Source of the DNA: Prochlorococcus sp. AG-355-A18
GTDB taxonomy: Bacteria > Cyanobacteriota > Cyanobacteriia > PCC-6307 > Cyanobiaceae
Assembly: GCA_003280985.1 (NCBI GenBank)
Contig: QCDH01000002.1
Coordinates: 1-64,000 of the forward strand
Direction: 5' to 3'
DNA: 64,000 bases
Shown piece after piece: positions 9,089-19,269 of this stretch (position 1 is its first letter; the number at the start of each line of letters is the position of its first letter). The translations under genes were made by a program, and so were the position numbers. The notes beneath the pieces were generated by a model. It worked only from the letters and a program-made list of their open reading frames with translations. It did no database searches and was not told where the DNA came from.

Positions 9089-10036
9089 ATGGAAGAGAAA
9101 TTAACTCTTTTCAAGAATCGTAAAAGATTCGGAATTGAAAAAAATATAGATTTAATCTTTAAAAATACAACCCTAACCTTGTCTAGTCTGGTTGCAATAG
9201 TACTTTTTGGAATTATTTTAGTAGTCTTTTTTCAGTCATTTGAATCATTTTCAAGATATGGCTTGAAGTTTCTTGTGACATCTGAATGGAATCCAGTAAA
9301 AGATGAATATGGAGCTTTTACAGCAATATATGGGACATTAGTTACTTCTCTTCTTTCATTATTGATTACTATCCCTTTAGGTGTTGGAACTGCGATATTT
9401 ATTACAGAGGATTTTGTTCCGAAATTTGTCAGAGAAATAGTAGGTTCATTTGTTGAATTACTAGCAGCTATACCATCTGTCGTATTGGGATTATGGGCGA
9501 TATTTGTTATGGAACCTTTCTTTAGAGAGTTTTTTGTTTTTTTACATAAATTCTTTGGTTGGATTCCTTTATTTAATTCGGAGCCTGCAGGTCGGAATTC
9601 ACTTTTGGCGATAATAATTTTAGTGGTAATGCTTTTACCAATAGTGACCTCGATAGCTAGAGATAGTCTGAATCAAGTTCCCAAAAAGCTTAGGAATGCT
9701 TCCTATGGAATTGGAGCTAGTAGATGGAAAACAATATTTTCAGTAATCTTGCCAGCAGCGTTATCAGGAATTATGGCAGGTGTTCTATTGGCTTTAGGTA
9801 GGGCAATGGGAGAAACAATGGCTGTCACCATGATTATTGGTAATTCCAATGCATTTAGCTGGTCTCTATTATCTCCTGGATATACCATTTCCTCCATGCT
9901 TGCAAACCAGTTTGGTGAGGCTGATGGAAGTCAGGTTTCATCACTTTTTTATGCGGCTTTTGTACTAATGATCCTATCTTTAGTGGTTAATATCTTTGCT
10001 CAATGGCTAGTTAAGAAATTTAGTCTCAAATATTAG
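9089..10036 (+). CDS. pstC: Phosphate ABC transporter permease PstC
   Basis: GTLVTSLLSLLITIPLGVGTAIF, ELLAAIPSVVLGLWAIFV, RAMGETMAVTMIIGN. Confidence 0.95.
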   Translation: MEEKLTLFKNRKRFGIEKNIDLIFKNTTLTLSSLVAIVLFGIILVVFFQSFESFSRYGLKFLVTSEWNPVKDEYGAFTAIYGTLVTSLLSLLITIPLGVGTAIFITEDFVPKFVREIVGSFVELLAAIPSVVLGLWAIFVMEPFFREFFVFLHKFFGWIPLFNSEPAGRNSLLAIIILVVMLLPIVTSIARDSLNQVPKKLRNASYGIGASRWKTIFSVILPAALSGIMAGVLLALGRAMGETMAVTMIIGNSNAFSWSLLSPGYTISSMLANQFGEADGSQVSSLFYAAFVLMILSLVVNIFAQWLVKKFSLKY

Positions 10037-10936
10037 ATGATTATGAATTCTCTTTATTACCAGAAAAAACTATCACGAAATGTAGGAGATAAATTTTTTA
10101 CTTCTTTATCAGTTTTTTGTGCACTCATTGCAATTCTTCCTTTGATTTTTGTGGTTACATATATTCTTATTAAAGGGGGAGCTCAAATCACACCAGAATT
10201 ATTTACTTTAGAACCAAATCCTCCTGGAGATGATTTAGATGCAGGAGGTATTAATCCTGCATTAATTGGGACACTAGTAATTACAACTATTGCTTCAATT
10301 ATTTCCATACCAGTAGGTGTTGGCGGTGGCATATATCTAGCTGAATATTCAAACGGAGGACCTTTTTCAAAATTTATTAGATTCGGAGTTAATGTTTTAG
10401 CTGGTGTTCCTTCAATAATTGCCGGTGTATTTATTTATGCCTTAATCGTTTCAACAAAAATTTTATTTGGCAGTATGTACAGTGGTTTAGCAGGAGGTAT
10501 GGCTCTTTCAATATTGATGTTGCCTACAGTTATAAAAACTACTGATGAAGGTTTAAAGTTAGTACCAAATGAATTAAGGTATGCTTCTCTAGGCATAGGA
10601 GCAAGTATGTATACAACAATATTAAAAATAACTTTACCCACAGCATTTAGATCTATTGCTACTGGGGTTGTGCTTGGAATCGCAAGGGCTGCAGGCGAAA
10701 CAGCACCTTTGATATTTACTGCTTTATTTTCTTACTACTACATAGTAGGTTTTGAAGATTTGTTTTACGAGATGGGCTCATTAGCTGTCTTGATATATAA
10801 TTTTGCCCTTGAACCTTATGATGCACAGAATAAACTAGCCTGGGCGGCTTCCTTTATTCTTGTCATATCAATACTAACAGTTAATATCTTTTCAAGGATA
10901 TTGGCCGCTTTTACTGAGAAAACTAAGAGGGTATGA
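10037..10936 (+). CDS. pstA: Phosphate ABC transporter permease PstA
   Basis: [73 protein letters not shown]. Confidence 0.95.
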   Translation: MIMNSLYYQKKLSRNVGDKFFTSLSVFCALIAILPLIFVVTYILIKGGAQITPELFTLEPNPPGDDLDAGGINPALIGTLVITTIASIISIPVGVGGGIYLAEYSNGGPFSKFIRFGVNVLAGVPSIIAGVFIYALIVSTKILFGSMYSGLAGGMALSILMLPTVIKTTDEGLKLVPNELRYASLGIGASMYTTILKITLPTAFRSIATGVVLGIARAAGETAPLIFTALFSYYYIVGFEDLFYEMGSLAVLIYNFALEPYDAQNKLAWAASFILVISILTVNIFSRILAAFTEKTKRV

Positions 10937-10937
10937 A

Positions 10938-11747
10938 ATGATTAAAAACACTAAAAAGTCGCAAAAGAAAAACATTTTATCTCTTGAGGATGTTTCTATT
11001 AGTTATGGCACTTTTGAAGCGGTAAAAAATGTTTTTTTAAATTTTAAAGCAGGAGATATAACTTCACTCATTGGCCCTTCGGGTTGTGGTAAATCAACCG
11101 TTCTTAGAGCTTTGAATAGAATGAACGATTTAATCCCTAATTGTTCGTTAAAAGGGACAGTCCTGTTTGATGGAACTAATATTTACGACAAAAGAGTAGA
11201 TCCAGTTGAAGTTAGAAGAAGAATCGGAATGGTTTTTCAGCAGCCTAATCCTTTTCCAAAATCTATCTACGAAAATATTGCATTCGGAGCAAGAATCAAT
11301 GGCTTTACTGGAGATATGGATGAATTAGTGGAAAGTTCCTTGAGAAAAGCTGCTGTATGGAGTGAATGTAAGGATAAATTAAATGATAGTGGTTACTCTT
11401 TATCTGGCGGACAACAACAGAGATTATGTATCGCTAGAACTATTGCAATTGAACCTGAAATAATTCTAATGGATGAGCCATGCTCAGCTTTGGATCCTAT
11501 ATCTACCTTGAAAATAGAAGAGACGATGCATGAACTAAAGAAGAATTACACAATAATTATCGTTACTCATAATATGCAACAGGCATTAAGAGTTAGTGAT
11601 ATGACTGCATTTTTTAATGCTATTGAATATGAAGATGGTGATGGAGGGAAAGTCGGCTATCTTGCCGAATTTGATTCGACAAAGAAAATTTTTAACTCTC
11701 CAAAAGAAAAAACTACTCAGGAATACATATCTGGTAAATTTGGTTGA
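10938..11747 (+). CDS. pstB: Phosphate ABC transporter ATP-binding protein PstB
   Basis: Walker [10 protein letters not shown], signature [16 protein letters not shown], Walker [31 protein letters not shown]. Confidence 0.96.
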   Translation: MIKNTKKSQKKNILSLEDVSISYGTFEAVKNVFLNFKAGDITSLIGPSGCGKSTVLRALNRMNDLIPNCSLKGTVLFDGTNIYDKRVDPVEVRRRIGMVFQQPNPFPKSIYENIAFGARINGFTGDMDELVESSLRKAAVWSECKDKLNDSGYSLSGGQQQRLCIARTIAIEPEIILMDEPCSALDPISTLKIEETMHELKKNYTIIIVTHNMQQALRVSDMTAFFNAIEYEDGDGGKVGYLAEFDSTKKIFNSPKEKTTQEYISGKFG

Positions 11748-11853
11748 GGTTAAATTTTTACCTTTAAAAGAATGATTTTTAGCTTTAAGCCAGATAGGGG
11801 TAGACAAACAGTATAAATACCTATATAGTTATTTCGAATTAGTAAATCTATCT

Positions 11854-11943
11854 TTGAAAAACTACCCTTTTCTACCTTTCTTGATTTTTGCAGGGGGTCT
11901 CATAACAACTGCAACAATAGGATTACCTGTATTTACTTCTTAA
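11854..11943 (+). CDS. Possible 29-aa single-TM microprotein
   Basis: TTG-start ORF MKNYPFLPFLIFAGGLITTATIGLPVFTS*; hydrophobic helix; below the ORF-track cutoff. Confidence 0.35.
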   Translation: MKNYPFLPFLIFAGGLITTATIGLPVFTS

Positions 11944-11972
11944 TTTAAAAGTTTTTTGTAGAGGGTAATCTT

Positions 11973-12128
11973 ATGATTTCAATAATACATAAAGAATTAA
12001 TTGGAAGTCCTCATAAAACCTTAATAAAGGGAAATTTATTTGACTTTATAAAAAAAAGAGAGAATATGAATTTGTGTGGGAGTGAAAAATCTGTATTAAA
12101 ACCATTTTTAAAAGTGGTTAATTTCTAA
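11973..12128 (+). CDS. Possible 51-aa hypothetical protein
   Basis: MISIIHKELIGSPHKTLIKGNLFDFIKKRENMNLCGSEKSVLKPFLKVVNF*; intergenic, weak evidence. Confidence 0.3.
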   Translation: MISIIHKELIGSPHKTLIKGNLFDFIKKRENMNLCGSEKSVLKPFLKVVNF

Positions 12129-12138
12129 TTTATTTATC

Positions 12139-12285
12139 ATGGATAAAACTAAAGAACAGTTAGAAAAATTAAGAGAAGTGGCAGAAGCATCTCTTACAAA
12201 AACGGATGAACTTCAAAAAGTTCTTGCTCAAATCGAAGCTTTAATGTCTAGAGAAGAATCACAAACATTATCAAAGAAGAAGTAA
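12139..12285 (+). CDS. 48-aa helical small protein
   Basis: MDKTKEQLEKLREVAEASLTKTDELQKVLAQIEALMSREESQTLSKKK*; amphipathic-helix-like composition, clean start and stop. Confidence 0.5.
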   Translation: MDKTKEQLEKLREVAEASLTKTDELQKVLAQIEALMSREESQTLSKKK

Positions 12286-12325
12286 TTATTTAAAAAATAA
12301 TTTTAGGTTTTGTACTTTTAATTAC

Positions 12326-12440
12326 ACCCATACAATTCCATTGTAGTTATTAATTGGGTATGCAGAACCCGTTCCAAAGTTTTCTGTTAGGTCTCGAGGT
12401 CTTACCTTCTTTAAGTAAAAGACCTCTTTAATTTGTTTGT
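12326..12440 (+). ncRNA. Candidate structured sRNA with terminator hairpin (alternatively a 23-aa micro-ORF)
   Basis: accca(12326-12330)/tgggt(12355-12359) enclosing tacaa/ttgta hairpin; then gaggtctt(12396-12403)...aagacctc(12419-12426) hairpin followed by tttaatttgtttgttttt. Overlapping frame 12360-12431 encodes MQNPFQSFLLGLEVLPSLSKRPL*. Confidence 0.45.
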
Positions 12441-12468
12441 TTTTATTATATTTTTATAACCTGCTTAT

Positions 12469-12771
12469 TTAGTTGATTACTTTATAGATTTCTTTCAAGC
12501 AGACATTTACATCAAAAGATTCAGTATTTACAACCTCTAATCCTGTTTTTTCAGTAACTTCAACAGTTGCATTACATTCGTCTTGTTTGAGAGCCATATA
12601 ACTTGGCTTTATGTCTTCAATCTCTAATTCAACACTTGATTTAGTATCTTCTTTATATTGTTCCATTACTAATGTAAGTGCCTCTATCTCAACCGAAAAA
12701 TTATCATTTGCTTTTGCTCCAAATGAAATTACAAGAAATGGAAATAAAATCAAGGCTATTAATTTTTTCAT
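12469..12771 (-). CDS. Small secreted hypothetical protein
   Basis: MKKLIALILFPFLVISFGAKA signal peptide, 100 aa. Confidence 0.6.
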   Translation of the reverse strand: MKKLIALILFPFLVISFGAKANDNFSVEIEALTLVMEQYKEDTKSSVELEIEDIKPSYMALKQDECNATVEVTEKTGLEVVNTESFDVNVCLKEIYKVIN

Positions 12772-12974
12772 TTCTATAAAATGTGTTTATTTTTTTTATA
12801 ACGTGGATTGTCTGCTAAGGAAAGGGTCATTAGCTTCAAAAAATTTTTTTTCTATTTCTACTAGTAGAGATTGATTTATAAAAACAAAATAATTGATAAA
12901 AAAAATAATCGAGACTTTTAAGTATAAATTGGCATATCTAAATGAAAAATTTAAGTCACTTCAATAGGATTTTC

Positions 12975-13625
12975 TTAAGATTTTATTTCGATAATTTCTT
13001 CCTCAGAAACTATTGCCCATTTTTTAAATGACTTTTTGCAGGGATATCCTCCAGTTAATTCTCCAAATGCAGGCAAAAATAAAGTATTTTTAGTCTTATC
13101 CATTGCAAAGCACCTAAAAGATAATTTATCTCCATTGTTTTTTAAATAGATTTTTGGATGATAATGTCCACAAATATTCAATGTTTTATTATTTTCTAAA
13201 TTAACTGGTTCATGGCTAAAAGTAATATTTTTAGTTTTTCTAATATCAACAATTTTTATATTTTTAATATCACAACCTACATCATGATTTCCGAGGACGA
13301 GTTCAACGTTAGTTTTTAGTAGTTCAGGAAGATCCTCAACTTTTTTTTGAAGAGTTTTATCTATTGAATATTTGCTGTGGAATAAATCTCCTAATATTAT
13401 TAACTTTTCAGGACTATATTTTTTTACTATTTTTTTTATTCTTGCGAAATTGTTTTTATCTGAATTATTAGTAAGAGGTATACCATTCTGCTGAAAATAC
13501 TCAGCTTTCCCAAGATGAATATCGCATATTAACAATTCTTTTGTTTCCGGTAGAAATAAAGCTCTTGAAGGAAGCATCTCTAACAATGTATCTTCCCAAA
13601 TAAATTTAAAAGAACTTTTATTCAT
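12975..13625 (-). CDS. pdeM: DNA-ligase-associated metallophosphoesterase (PdeM-like)
   Basis: DIHLGKAEYFQQNGIP, LGDLFHS, LGNHD, CGHYHPKI motifs; last gene of the four-gene operon. Confidence 0.88.
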   Translation of the reverse strand: MNKSSFKFIWEDTLLEMLPSRALFLPETKELLICDIHLGKAEYFQQNGIPLTNNSDKNNFARIKKIVKKYSPEKLIILGDLFHSKYSIDKTLQKKVEDLPELLKTNVELVLGNHDVGCDIKNIKIVDIRKTKNITFSHEPVNLENNKTLNICGHYHPKIYLKNNGDKLSFRCFAMDKTKNTLFLPAFGELTGGYPCKKSFKKWAIVSEEEIIEIKS

Positions 13626-16112
13626 TTAATCACTATATTTTTTTATAAGTTTTTCTACTCTTTTTTCTATTGGTTCATTGCTTAAAGTATTTTTAAGTCT
13701 TTCAACTAATAAAGGGAATGCAAAAGGAGTTGGAGTTTTTATCTCGTTTAGTAGCATTTTTAAACTTTTTAATCTTTCTAATGATCTAGATATTCTTTTA
13801 TTTTCTAATTGATATTCTTTAACTTCTTGATGCGATTGTTTTATCAAAAGATGGTCTTCTTCATATTTTGTAAAGACATCGTAGAAAAGACTTGAACTTA
13901 TTTGAAGTTGGGAAGAAGTTTTTGTTTTGGTTGGATTATTTTGATTAACTAATCCACTTATTTGGGCAATATTTTTAAATCTACGTTTTGTTAATTCTGA
14001 AAAATTAATTGCATTTTCTAGATCTTCTTCTAATTTTTGGGTATTCAAAAAGTAATCAGCTTCTTTTTTTATTATGGAAAAATCATAATCATCTGCAGTA
14101 GTTAAGCTAAATCCAAAATCATTAGCAGTAATACTAAATGTAGATTGTTTTAATTTTGCCAATCTCAAAGCCCATAAAAATGCAATTCCTTCATTTACAA
14201 ATTTGCCATCAAGTGTAAAAACAAAAAGATTTGATAAATCCTTGGTTTTATATATTTCTATAAGGAATTCATCTTTCTTTGGAATATTTGAAAGAACTTT
14301 TTGTTTCTTCAATATTGGGCGTAATGAATTGAGTTCAGGATTTAAGCAATTATAATTTTCTAGTTCGTTACATATATCTATTTCTTTTCTCAAACTCTCA
14401 CAAAGTAGATCAGAAATTGCCATTTGACCTCCAACCCATGCAGGAATTAGAGAACTTTTTTTGGTTGATTTTTTAACGTATAAAATCATATCTCTGATTC
14501 TTATAAATTGAAGCATTTTACCGGCAAAGTAAAAGGTATCTCCAGGATTTAATTTTGAGGCAAAATTCTCTTCTAAATTTCCCAAGGATTTCCCTTTCAT
14601 ATATTTAACATTCACAAATTTGTCACTAGTAATTGTCCCAATATTGAACTTATGCATTCTTATTAAAGATTTGTCTTTTACAAAATATTTAAAGTTTTCA
14701 TTATTATTTTGTGACTCTTCTTTAACTATCTTTTTATATTTTGGGTATGCTTTAAGACATTTTCCTCCATATTCTAAAAAGTCAAGACACCAATTCCAAT
14801 CTTGATCTTTTAAGTTTCTATAACTCCAGCAATTTTTAATTCTTTCTTTCTCAATTTTCGGATCAAAACCATTTCCACATGCCAAACTTATTAGATGTTG
14901 TAGAAGCACATCATAAGATAATTCAGGAAGTCTAATTTCTTCAGATATACCACTTTTTATTATTCTTCTCATTGCACTAATCTCTAATAACTCTAAAGAA
15001 TTAGTAGGCATAAAAATTATTTTTGATTTTCCACCTGGTCTATGAGCACTTCTTCCCGCTCTTTGGATAAGTCTAGCTAAATTCTTTGCACTACCGATTT
15101 GAACTATTTGATCTACAGGTTGGAAGTCAACTCCCAAATCTAACGAGCTGGTGCAGACTACCCATTTTATTAATCCGTCCTTAACCCCTTCTTCAACTCT
15201 TTTTCTATCTTCTTTATCCATGGAGCCGTGATGAAGTGCAATTTTGTCTTCCATTTCTGGGAGAAAAAATTTAAGACATTGATACCATCTTTCAGATTGA
15301 TTTCTCGTATTGGTGAATAATAAGGTGCTTTTATTTTTATCTAGGATTTTTAATAGTGAAGAATGACTTCTAATCCCAAGATGCCCACTCCATGGAAAGG
15401 TCGTTTCCTCCTCTGGTAAAACACTTATAATTTCGATCTCTTTTTGAATATTTGTACTTATAATTTTGGGTTTAATAGCGCTCATCCCAACTATTGCTCT
15501 TGCTGCTTCATCAATATTTCCAATAGTTGCAGAAATTGCCCAAATTTGTAAATTTTTTATATTACCTCTTAGCCAACTTAAAGATAACTCGCACTGGTTT
15601 CCTCTTTTACTACCCATCAATTCATGCCATTCATCAATAATTATTGATGACAACTCCTTGAACAGATTATTAGATTCTTTATTAGAAAGTAAAAGAGATA
15701 AAGATTCTGGAGTGGTAATAAGAATATTAGGTGGTTTAGCTAGTTGTTTTTTCTTTTCATATGGGGTTGTATCACCGTTCCTAATTTCAACAGTGATTTC
15801 TTTGTTAAAATGCAAAGCTGCTAATTGTATGGAATTTTTTAGATCTCTACTTAGTGCTTTTAAAGGGGTTATTAATAATATATTCACACTTTTATTATTT
15901 TTGGGATCTTCTATCTTTGATAGAGGTCCCATTAATGCAGCATAAGTTTTGCCACATCCAGTAGGAACTTGTATGATTCCGTTTTCCCCATTTAAAAATG
16001 CTTTCCAAGATTCTACTTGGTAGGGTAATGGCTCCCATCCATTTGAGAAGAAAAACTTTTTAATTTTAGAAATCAAATAATTTTGCTTACTATTTTGCGT
16101 AATATTTTTCAT
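13626..16112 (-). CDS. DNA-ligase-associated DEXH-box (Lhr-like) helicase
   Basis: Walker A QVPTGCGKTYAAL, DEWHEL, ISATIGN, LARLIQRAGRSAHRPGG; start overlaps the ligase ORF stop region. Confidence 0.92.
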   Translation of the reverse strand: MKNITQNSKQNYLISKIKKFFFSNGWEPLPYQVESWKAFLNGENGIIQVPTGCGKTYAALMGPLSKIEDPKNNKSVNILLITPLKALSRDLKNSIQLAALHFNKEITVEIRNGDTTPYEKKKQLAKPPNILITTPESLSLLLSNKESNNLFKELSSIIIDEWHELMGSKRGNQCELSLSWLRGNIKNLQIWAISATIGNIDEAARAIVGMSAIKPKIISTNIQKEIEIISVLPEEETTFPWSGHLGIRSHSSLLKILDKNKSTLLFTNTRNQSERWYQCLKFFLPEMEDKIALHHGSMDKEDRKRVEEGVKDGLIKWVVCTSSLDLGVDFQPVDQIVQIGSAKNLARLIQRAGRSAHRPGGKSKIIFMPTNSLELLEISAMRRIIKSGISEEIRLPELSYDVLLQHLISLACGNGFDPKIEKERIKNCWSYRNLKDQDWNWCLDFLEYGGKCLKAYPKYKKIVKEESQNNNENFKYFVKDKSLIRMHKFNIGTITSDKFVNVKYMKGKSLGNLEENFASKLNPGDTFYFAGKMLQFIRIRDMILYVKKSTKKSSLIPAWVGGQMAISDLLCESLRKEIDICNELENYNCLNPELNSLRPILKKQKVLSNIPKKDEFLIEIYKTKDLSNLFVFTLDGKFVNEGIAFLWALRLAKLKQSTFSITANDFGFSLTTADDYDFSIIKKEADYFLNTQKLEEDLENAINFSELTKRRFKNIAQISGLVNQNNPTKTKTSSQLQISSSLFYDVFTKYEEDHLLIKQSHQEVKEYQLENKRISRSLERLKSLKMLLNEIKTPTPFAFPLLVERLKNTLSNEPIEKRVEKLIKKYSD

Positions 16113-17749
16113 GATATTTTTTTCATAAGTTCAAAAGCATTCTCTAGGCTATCTGCATCATTGATTTTTTTATCTTTTCTCCATTTTGTTATTCTTGGAA
16201 ATCTTACTGCTATGCCAGACTTATGACGTTTTGAAATTTGTATTTTCTCAAAAGATATTTCAAATACCATTTCTGGTTTCAACGATCGAACAGGACCAAA
16301 TTTTTCTATTGTATTTTTCCTTATCCATTTATCTAGCTCTTTAATCTCAATATTCGTTAAACCAGAATATGCACTTGCAAATTTAATTAATTCTTGGTCT
16401 TTCCATAATGCAAAACTGTAATCTGTATACAGACCAGCTCTTCTACCGCTGCCGCCCTTAGCGTAAATTAGTACAGCATCCAGTTGCATAGGATCAACTT
16501 TATATTTCCACCAAATCCCTTTTTTTCTACCAGAGGAGTATATAGAAGACTTTTTCTTGATTATTAATCCTTCAGTATTATTTTCTCGAGATTTTTCTTT
16601 ATAAGTTAAAGCATCAGGCCAATCTTTAGGAAAAATTAAATCACATATCTTGAAAATATCAGAGATATTATTCTCAATGTTATTTTGCCATTTTGAAAAA
16701 TATTTTTCTAACTCAATTCTTCTATTTTCTAATTTAACTTCTCTTATATCTCTTCCATTAATCTCTAAAAGATCATAAGCAATAAAAATAATTGGATATT
16801 TTAATTGGATAGATCTAGTAGGAGATTTTCTATTTATTCTTCTTTGAAGTAAAGAAAAATCATAGGCAATTTGTTCTTTATAATTCCAAACTAATAATTC
16901 CCCATCAAGAACAAAATCATCTTTTATATGTGACATTTTCTCTACTAATTCCGGGAAAGATTCATTTACTAATTCTTGCCCTCTTGTCCATAACAAAACA
17001 TTGCCTGATCTTTTAATTAATTGGATTCTTATACCGTCGTATTTCCATTCAAATTGAAAATCATTTATTGAATTTTTGAAGATTTTATCTTCAATAGTAT
17101 TTGCTAGAAGAAATGGAAATGGTTTGGAATTTAACTCTTGAAGATTGATATTCTTGTTAATTAAAAATTCATATGAATCAATTGAAGGTTTAAAATCACC
17201 CATCAACCTATGAGAAATAATCTCTTCTTCAATATTAATTAGTTTTGATATTGATTTTGTGATTAATCCGATAGAGACTCCTACTCTAAAAGTTCCTGTA
17301 AGAATTTTATTAAAAATTAGATGGTTATCTTCAGGTAATGTTTCCCAAAGATTTTTAATTTCTAAATTTTTCTCCTCCTCATTAAGTTTTGATAATGAAG
17401 GTATTGTTTCGCTTAGTAATTCATTGAGACTTATATTTGATAATTTCTTTTTTCTAGAATTAGCTTTATTTTTAAGTAATAAAGTTATAACCTCAGCAGA
17501 ATCACCAACTTTTAAATAACATGTATCAATTAACCATTGAGGGTATTTATATATTTGAGAAAAAAGATTTTTTAAATATCTTCCACTAATAAATCTCTTA
17601 TTATTTTTTCCAGTTAATAAATATATTGCCCATGAATTATCTATTGGATTATTAGATAAAAAATAATTCTTTAAAACTTCAATTTTATTATTTGTACTGT
17701 TACTTGAATCTAAATCTAAAAATAATTCTGAAAACTTTTTTAAGCTCAT
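16109..17749 (-). CDS. ATP-dependent DNA ligase
   Basis: Adenylation motif FEWKYDGIRIQLI (KxDG), VLDGELLVW, EGLIIKKKSSIYSSGRKKGIWWKYK. Confidence 0.95.
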   Translation of the reverse strand: MSLKKFSELFLDLDSSNSTNNKIEVLKNYFLSNNPIDNSWAIYLLTGKNNKRFISGRYLKNLFSQIYKYPQWLIDTCYLKVGDSAEVITLLLKNKANSRKKKLSNISLNELLSETIPSLSKLNEEEKNLEIKNLWETLPEDNHLIFNKILTGTFRVGVSIGLITKSISKLINIEEEIISHRLMGDFKPSIDSYEFLINKNINLQELNSKPFPFLLANTIEDKIFKNSINDFQFEWKYDGIRIQLIKRSGNVLLWTRGQELVNESFPELVEKMSHIKDDFVLDGELLVWNYKEQIAYDFSLLQRRINRKSPTRSIQLKYPIIFIAYDLLEINGRDIREVKLENRRIELEKYFSKWQNNIENNISDIFKICDLIFPKDWPDALTYKEKSRENNTEGLIIKKKSSIYSSGRKKGIWWKYKVDPMQLDAVLIYAKGGSGRRAGLYTDYSFALWKDQELIKFASAYSGLTNIEIKELDKWIRKNTIEKFGPVRSLKPEMVFEISFEKIQISKRHKSGIAVRFPRITKWRKDKKINDADSLENAFELMKKIS

Positions 17750-18738
17750 ATTTGTTTACCGAATAAAAGGACATTTATTGACTCCTTTTCAACTAAATAT
17801 TTACTTAAGGCTTCACTATCTCCATGATGAAAAAAAACATTTTTTGCTTCAGACTTTTTTACTACTTCCAGAATTCCATCCCAATCCGCGTGATCAGAGA
17901 TTGCGAATCCTTTATCATATCCTGATCTTTTTCTTAGAGCTCTTATTGACATCCATCCACTCGCGAAAGCTGTTTGAATGTTTTTGAAATTTTTTAAATA
18001 AGAACCCTTACTTAAAGATGGCGGTAATAATATTAGACTTCCTTTAAGTTCATCTATTTTTTTTTTATTTTCAATTTTTATAGTATCTTTAATATCAATT
18101 CCAAGTTCCCTATAACTATTGTTCATTTTGTGAATACTGCCATGTGAATAAATATTGCCTTTAAAATTTGTTTGACTAATTTCGTTTAGCAATCTCTGAG
18201 CTTTTCCAAGTGAATAGCAGAAAAGTAAAGAGGTTTTTTCTGGTGAATTAGTTATCCATTTTGAAATATCATTTGCTATCTTATTGGATTTATCCCACTT
18301 AAATATTGGTAAACCAAAAGTACATTCGCTTATTAAATAATCAGTTTTTACTATTTCATATTGTTTGCAAGTCTTATCTTTTTGAAGCTTAAAGTCACCT
18401 GAAATTAGCCATTTTTCTTCAGCAAAAATAAATCTTATTTGACTAGATCCAAGGATGTGACCGGATGGATGAAAAGAAATATTAATGCCATTTATCTTAA
18501 ATTCTTCTCCATATTCAAAAGTCTTAATTTTTACATTATCTCCAACTCTTTCTTTAAGAAGTATCGCAGTTTCCTTAGTAGAAATGTATTCTTCACAGCC
18601 AAATGTAAAGTGATCAAAATGAGCGTGAGTTATTAATGCCTTTTTTACTGGCTTGCTTGGATCAATCCAAATATCAGCAAGTTCACAATAAAGATTTCCA
18701 TCTTTATATCTAATTAAATATTCTTGTTTAGTTGTCAA
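17746..18738 (-). CDS. DNA-ligase-associated metallo-beta-lactamase-fold exonuclease
   Basis: ITHAHFDHFTFG (HxHxDH), SGHILGSSQIRF, ISGDFKLQKD, ISDHADW; ATGA overlap with the ligase. Confidence 0.92.
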   Translation of the reverse strand: MTTKQEYLIRYKDGNLYCELADIWIDPSKPVKKALITHAHFDHFTFGCEEYISTKETAILLKERVGDNVKIKTFEYGEEFKINGINISFHPSGHILGSSQIRFIFAEEKWLISGDFKLQKDKTCKQYEIVKTDYLISECTFGLPIFKWDKSNKIANDISKWITNSPEKTSLLFCYSLGKAQRLLNEISQTNFKGNIYSHGSIHKMNNSYRELGIDIKDTIKIENKKKIDELKGSLILLPPSLSKGSYLKNFKNIQTAFASGWMSIRALRKRSGYDKGFAISDHADWDGILEVVKKSEAKNVFFHHGDSEALSKYLVEKESINVLLFGKQI

Positions 18739-18772
18739 AACTACATCTCTTAAATGAAGTTAATTTAGCTAA

Positions 18773-19186
18773 TTATGCCCACGCTTGTTTTGATAAAGCT
18801 ATGGCTGAAATTGTTAGTAAAGCAATAACTACAAATTTGTTACTCCAATTAATCATGAATGAACTAATTTTGTTGAGAGAAAATCTATAAGATGGCACAA
18901 TCTTCTTTTTATTCATAATGTAATGATTTTCATTATTTTCAAAGTAATTTAAATTTTTAATCTCATTCATTAATTTAGATTCGCAAGTTGAGAGTTTTTC
19001 TACTTGATTTAATAATTCAATATCTTCTGGTCTTAATAAAGAATTTAATTCTTTAATTTGTCTTTCGTTTTTCATAAGAAATTCATTAACTATCTCATCT
19101 GTCCCTAACCCCTTCTTTAAATTTAAAAGAATATCATCTCTTTCCCAAGATTTTTCAAGAGAATTTAAAATTTTGCTTATGCTCAT
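18773..19186 (-). CDS. Hypothetical protein with C-terminal TM helix
   Basis: 137-aa ORF, helical body and terminal WSNKFVVIALLTISAIALSKQAWA. Confidence 0.6.
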   Translation of the reverse strand: MSISKILNSLEKSWERDDILLNLKKGLGTDEIVNEFLMKNERQIKELNSLLRPEDIELLNQVEKLSTCESKLMNEIKNLNYFENNENHYIMNKKKIVPSYRFSLNKISSFMINWSNKFVVIALLTISAIALSKQAWA

Positions 19187-19269
19187 TTTAAGTATTTTTA
19201 CTTATGATAAATTATTATTTTTTTCTTCTGTGACTTATTCCTTTAAGTAATTAAAAAAATAATTTTTAT

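Noticed and set aside
11586-11807. 73-aa minus ORF
   Set aside because: Mostly antisense to the pstB 3' end.
12611-12874. 87-aa plus ORF
   Set aside because: Antisense to the secreted 100-aa protein, whose signal peptide is more convincing.
15466-15945. 159-aa plus ORF
   Set aside because: Antisense within the DEXH helicase, which has intact motifs across the interval.
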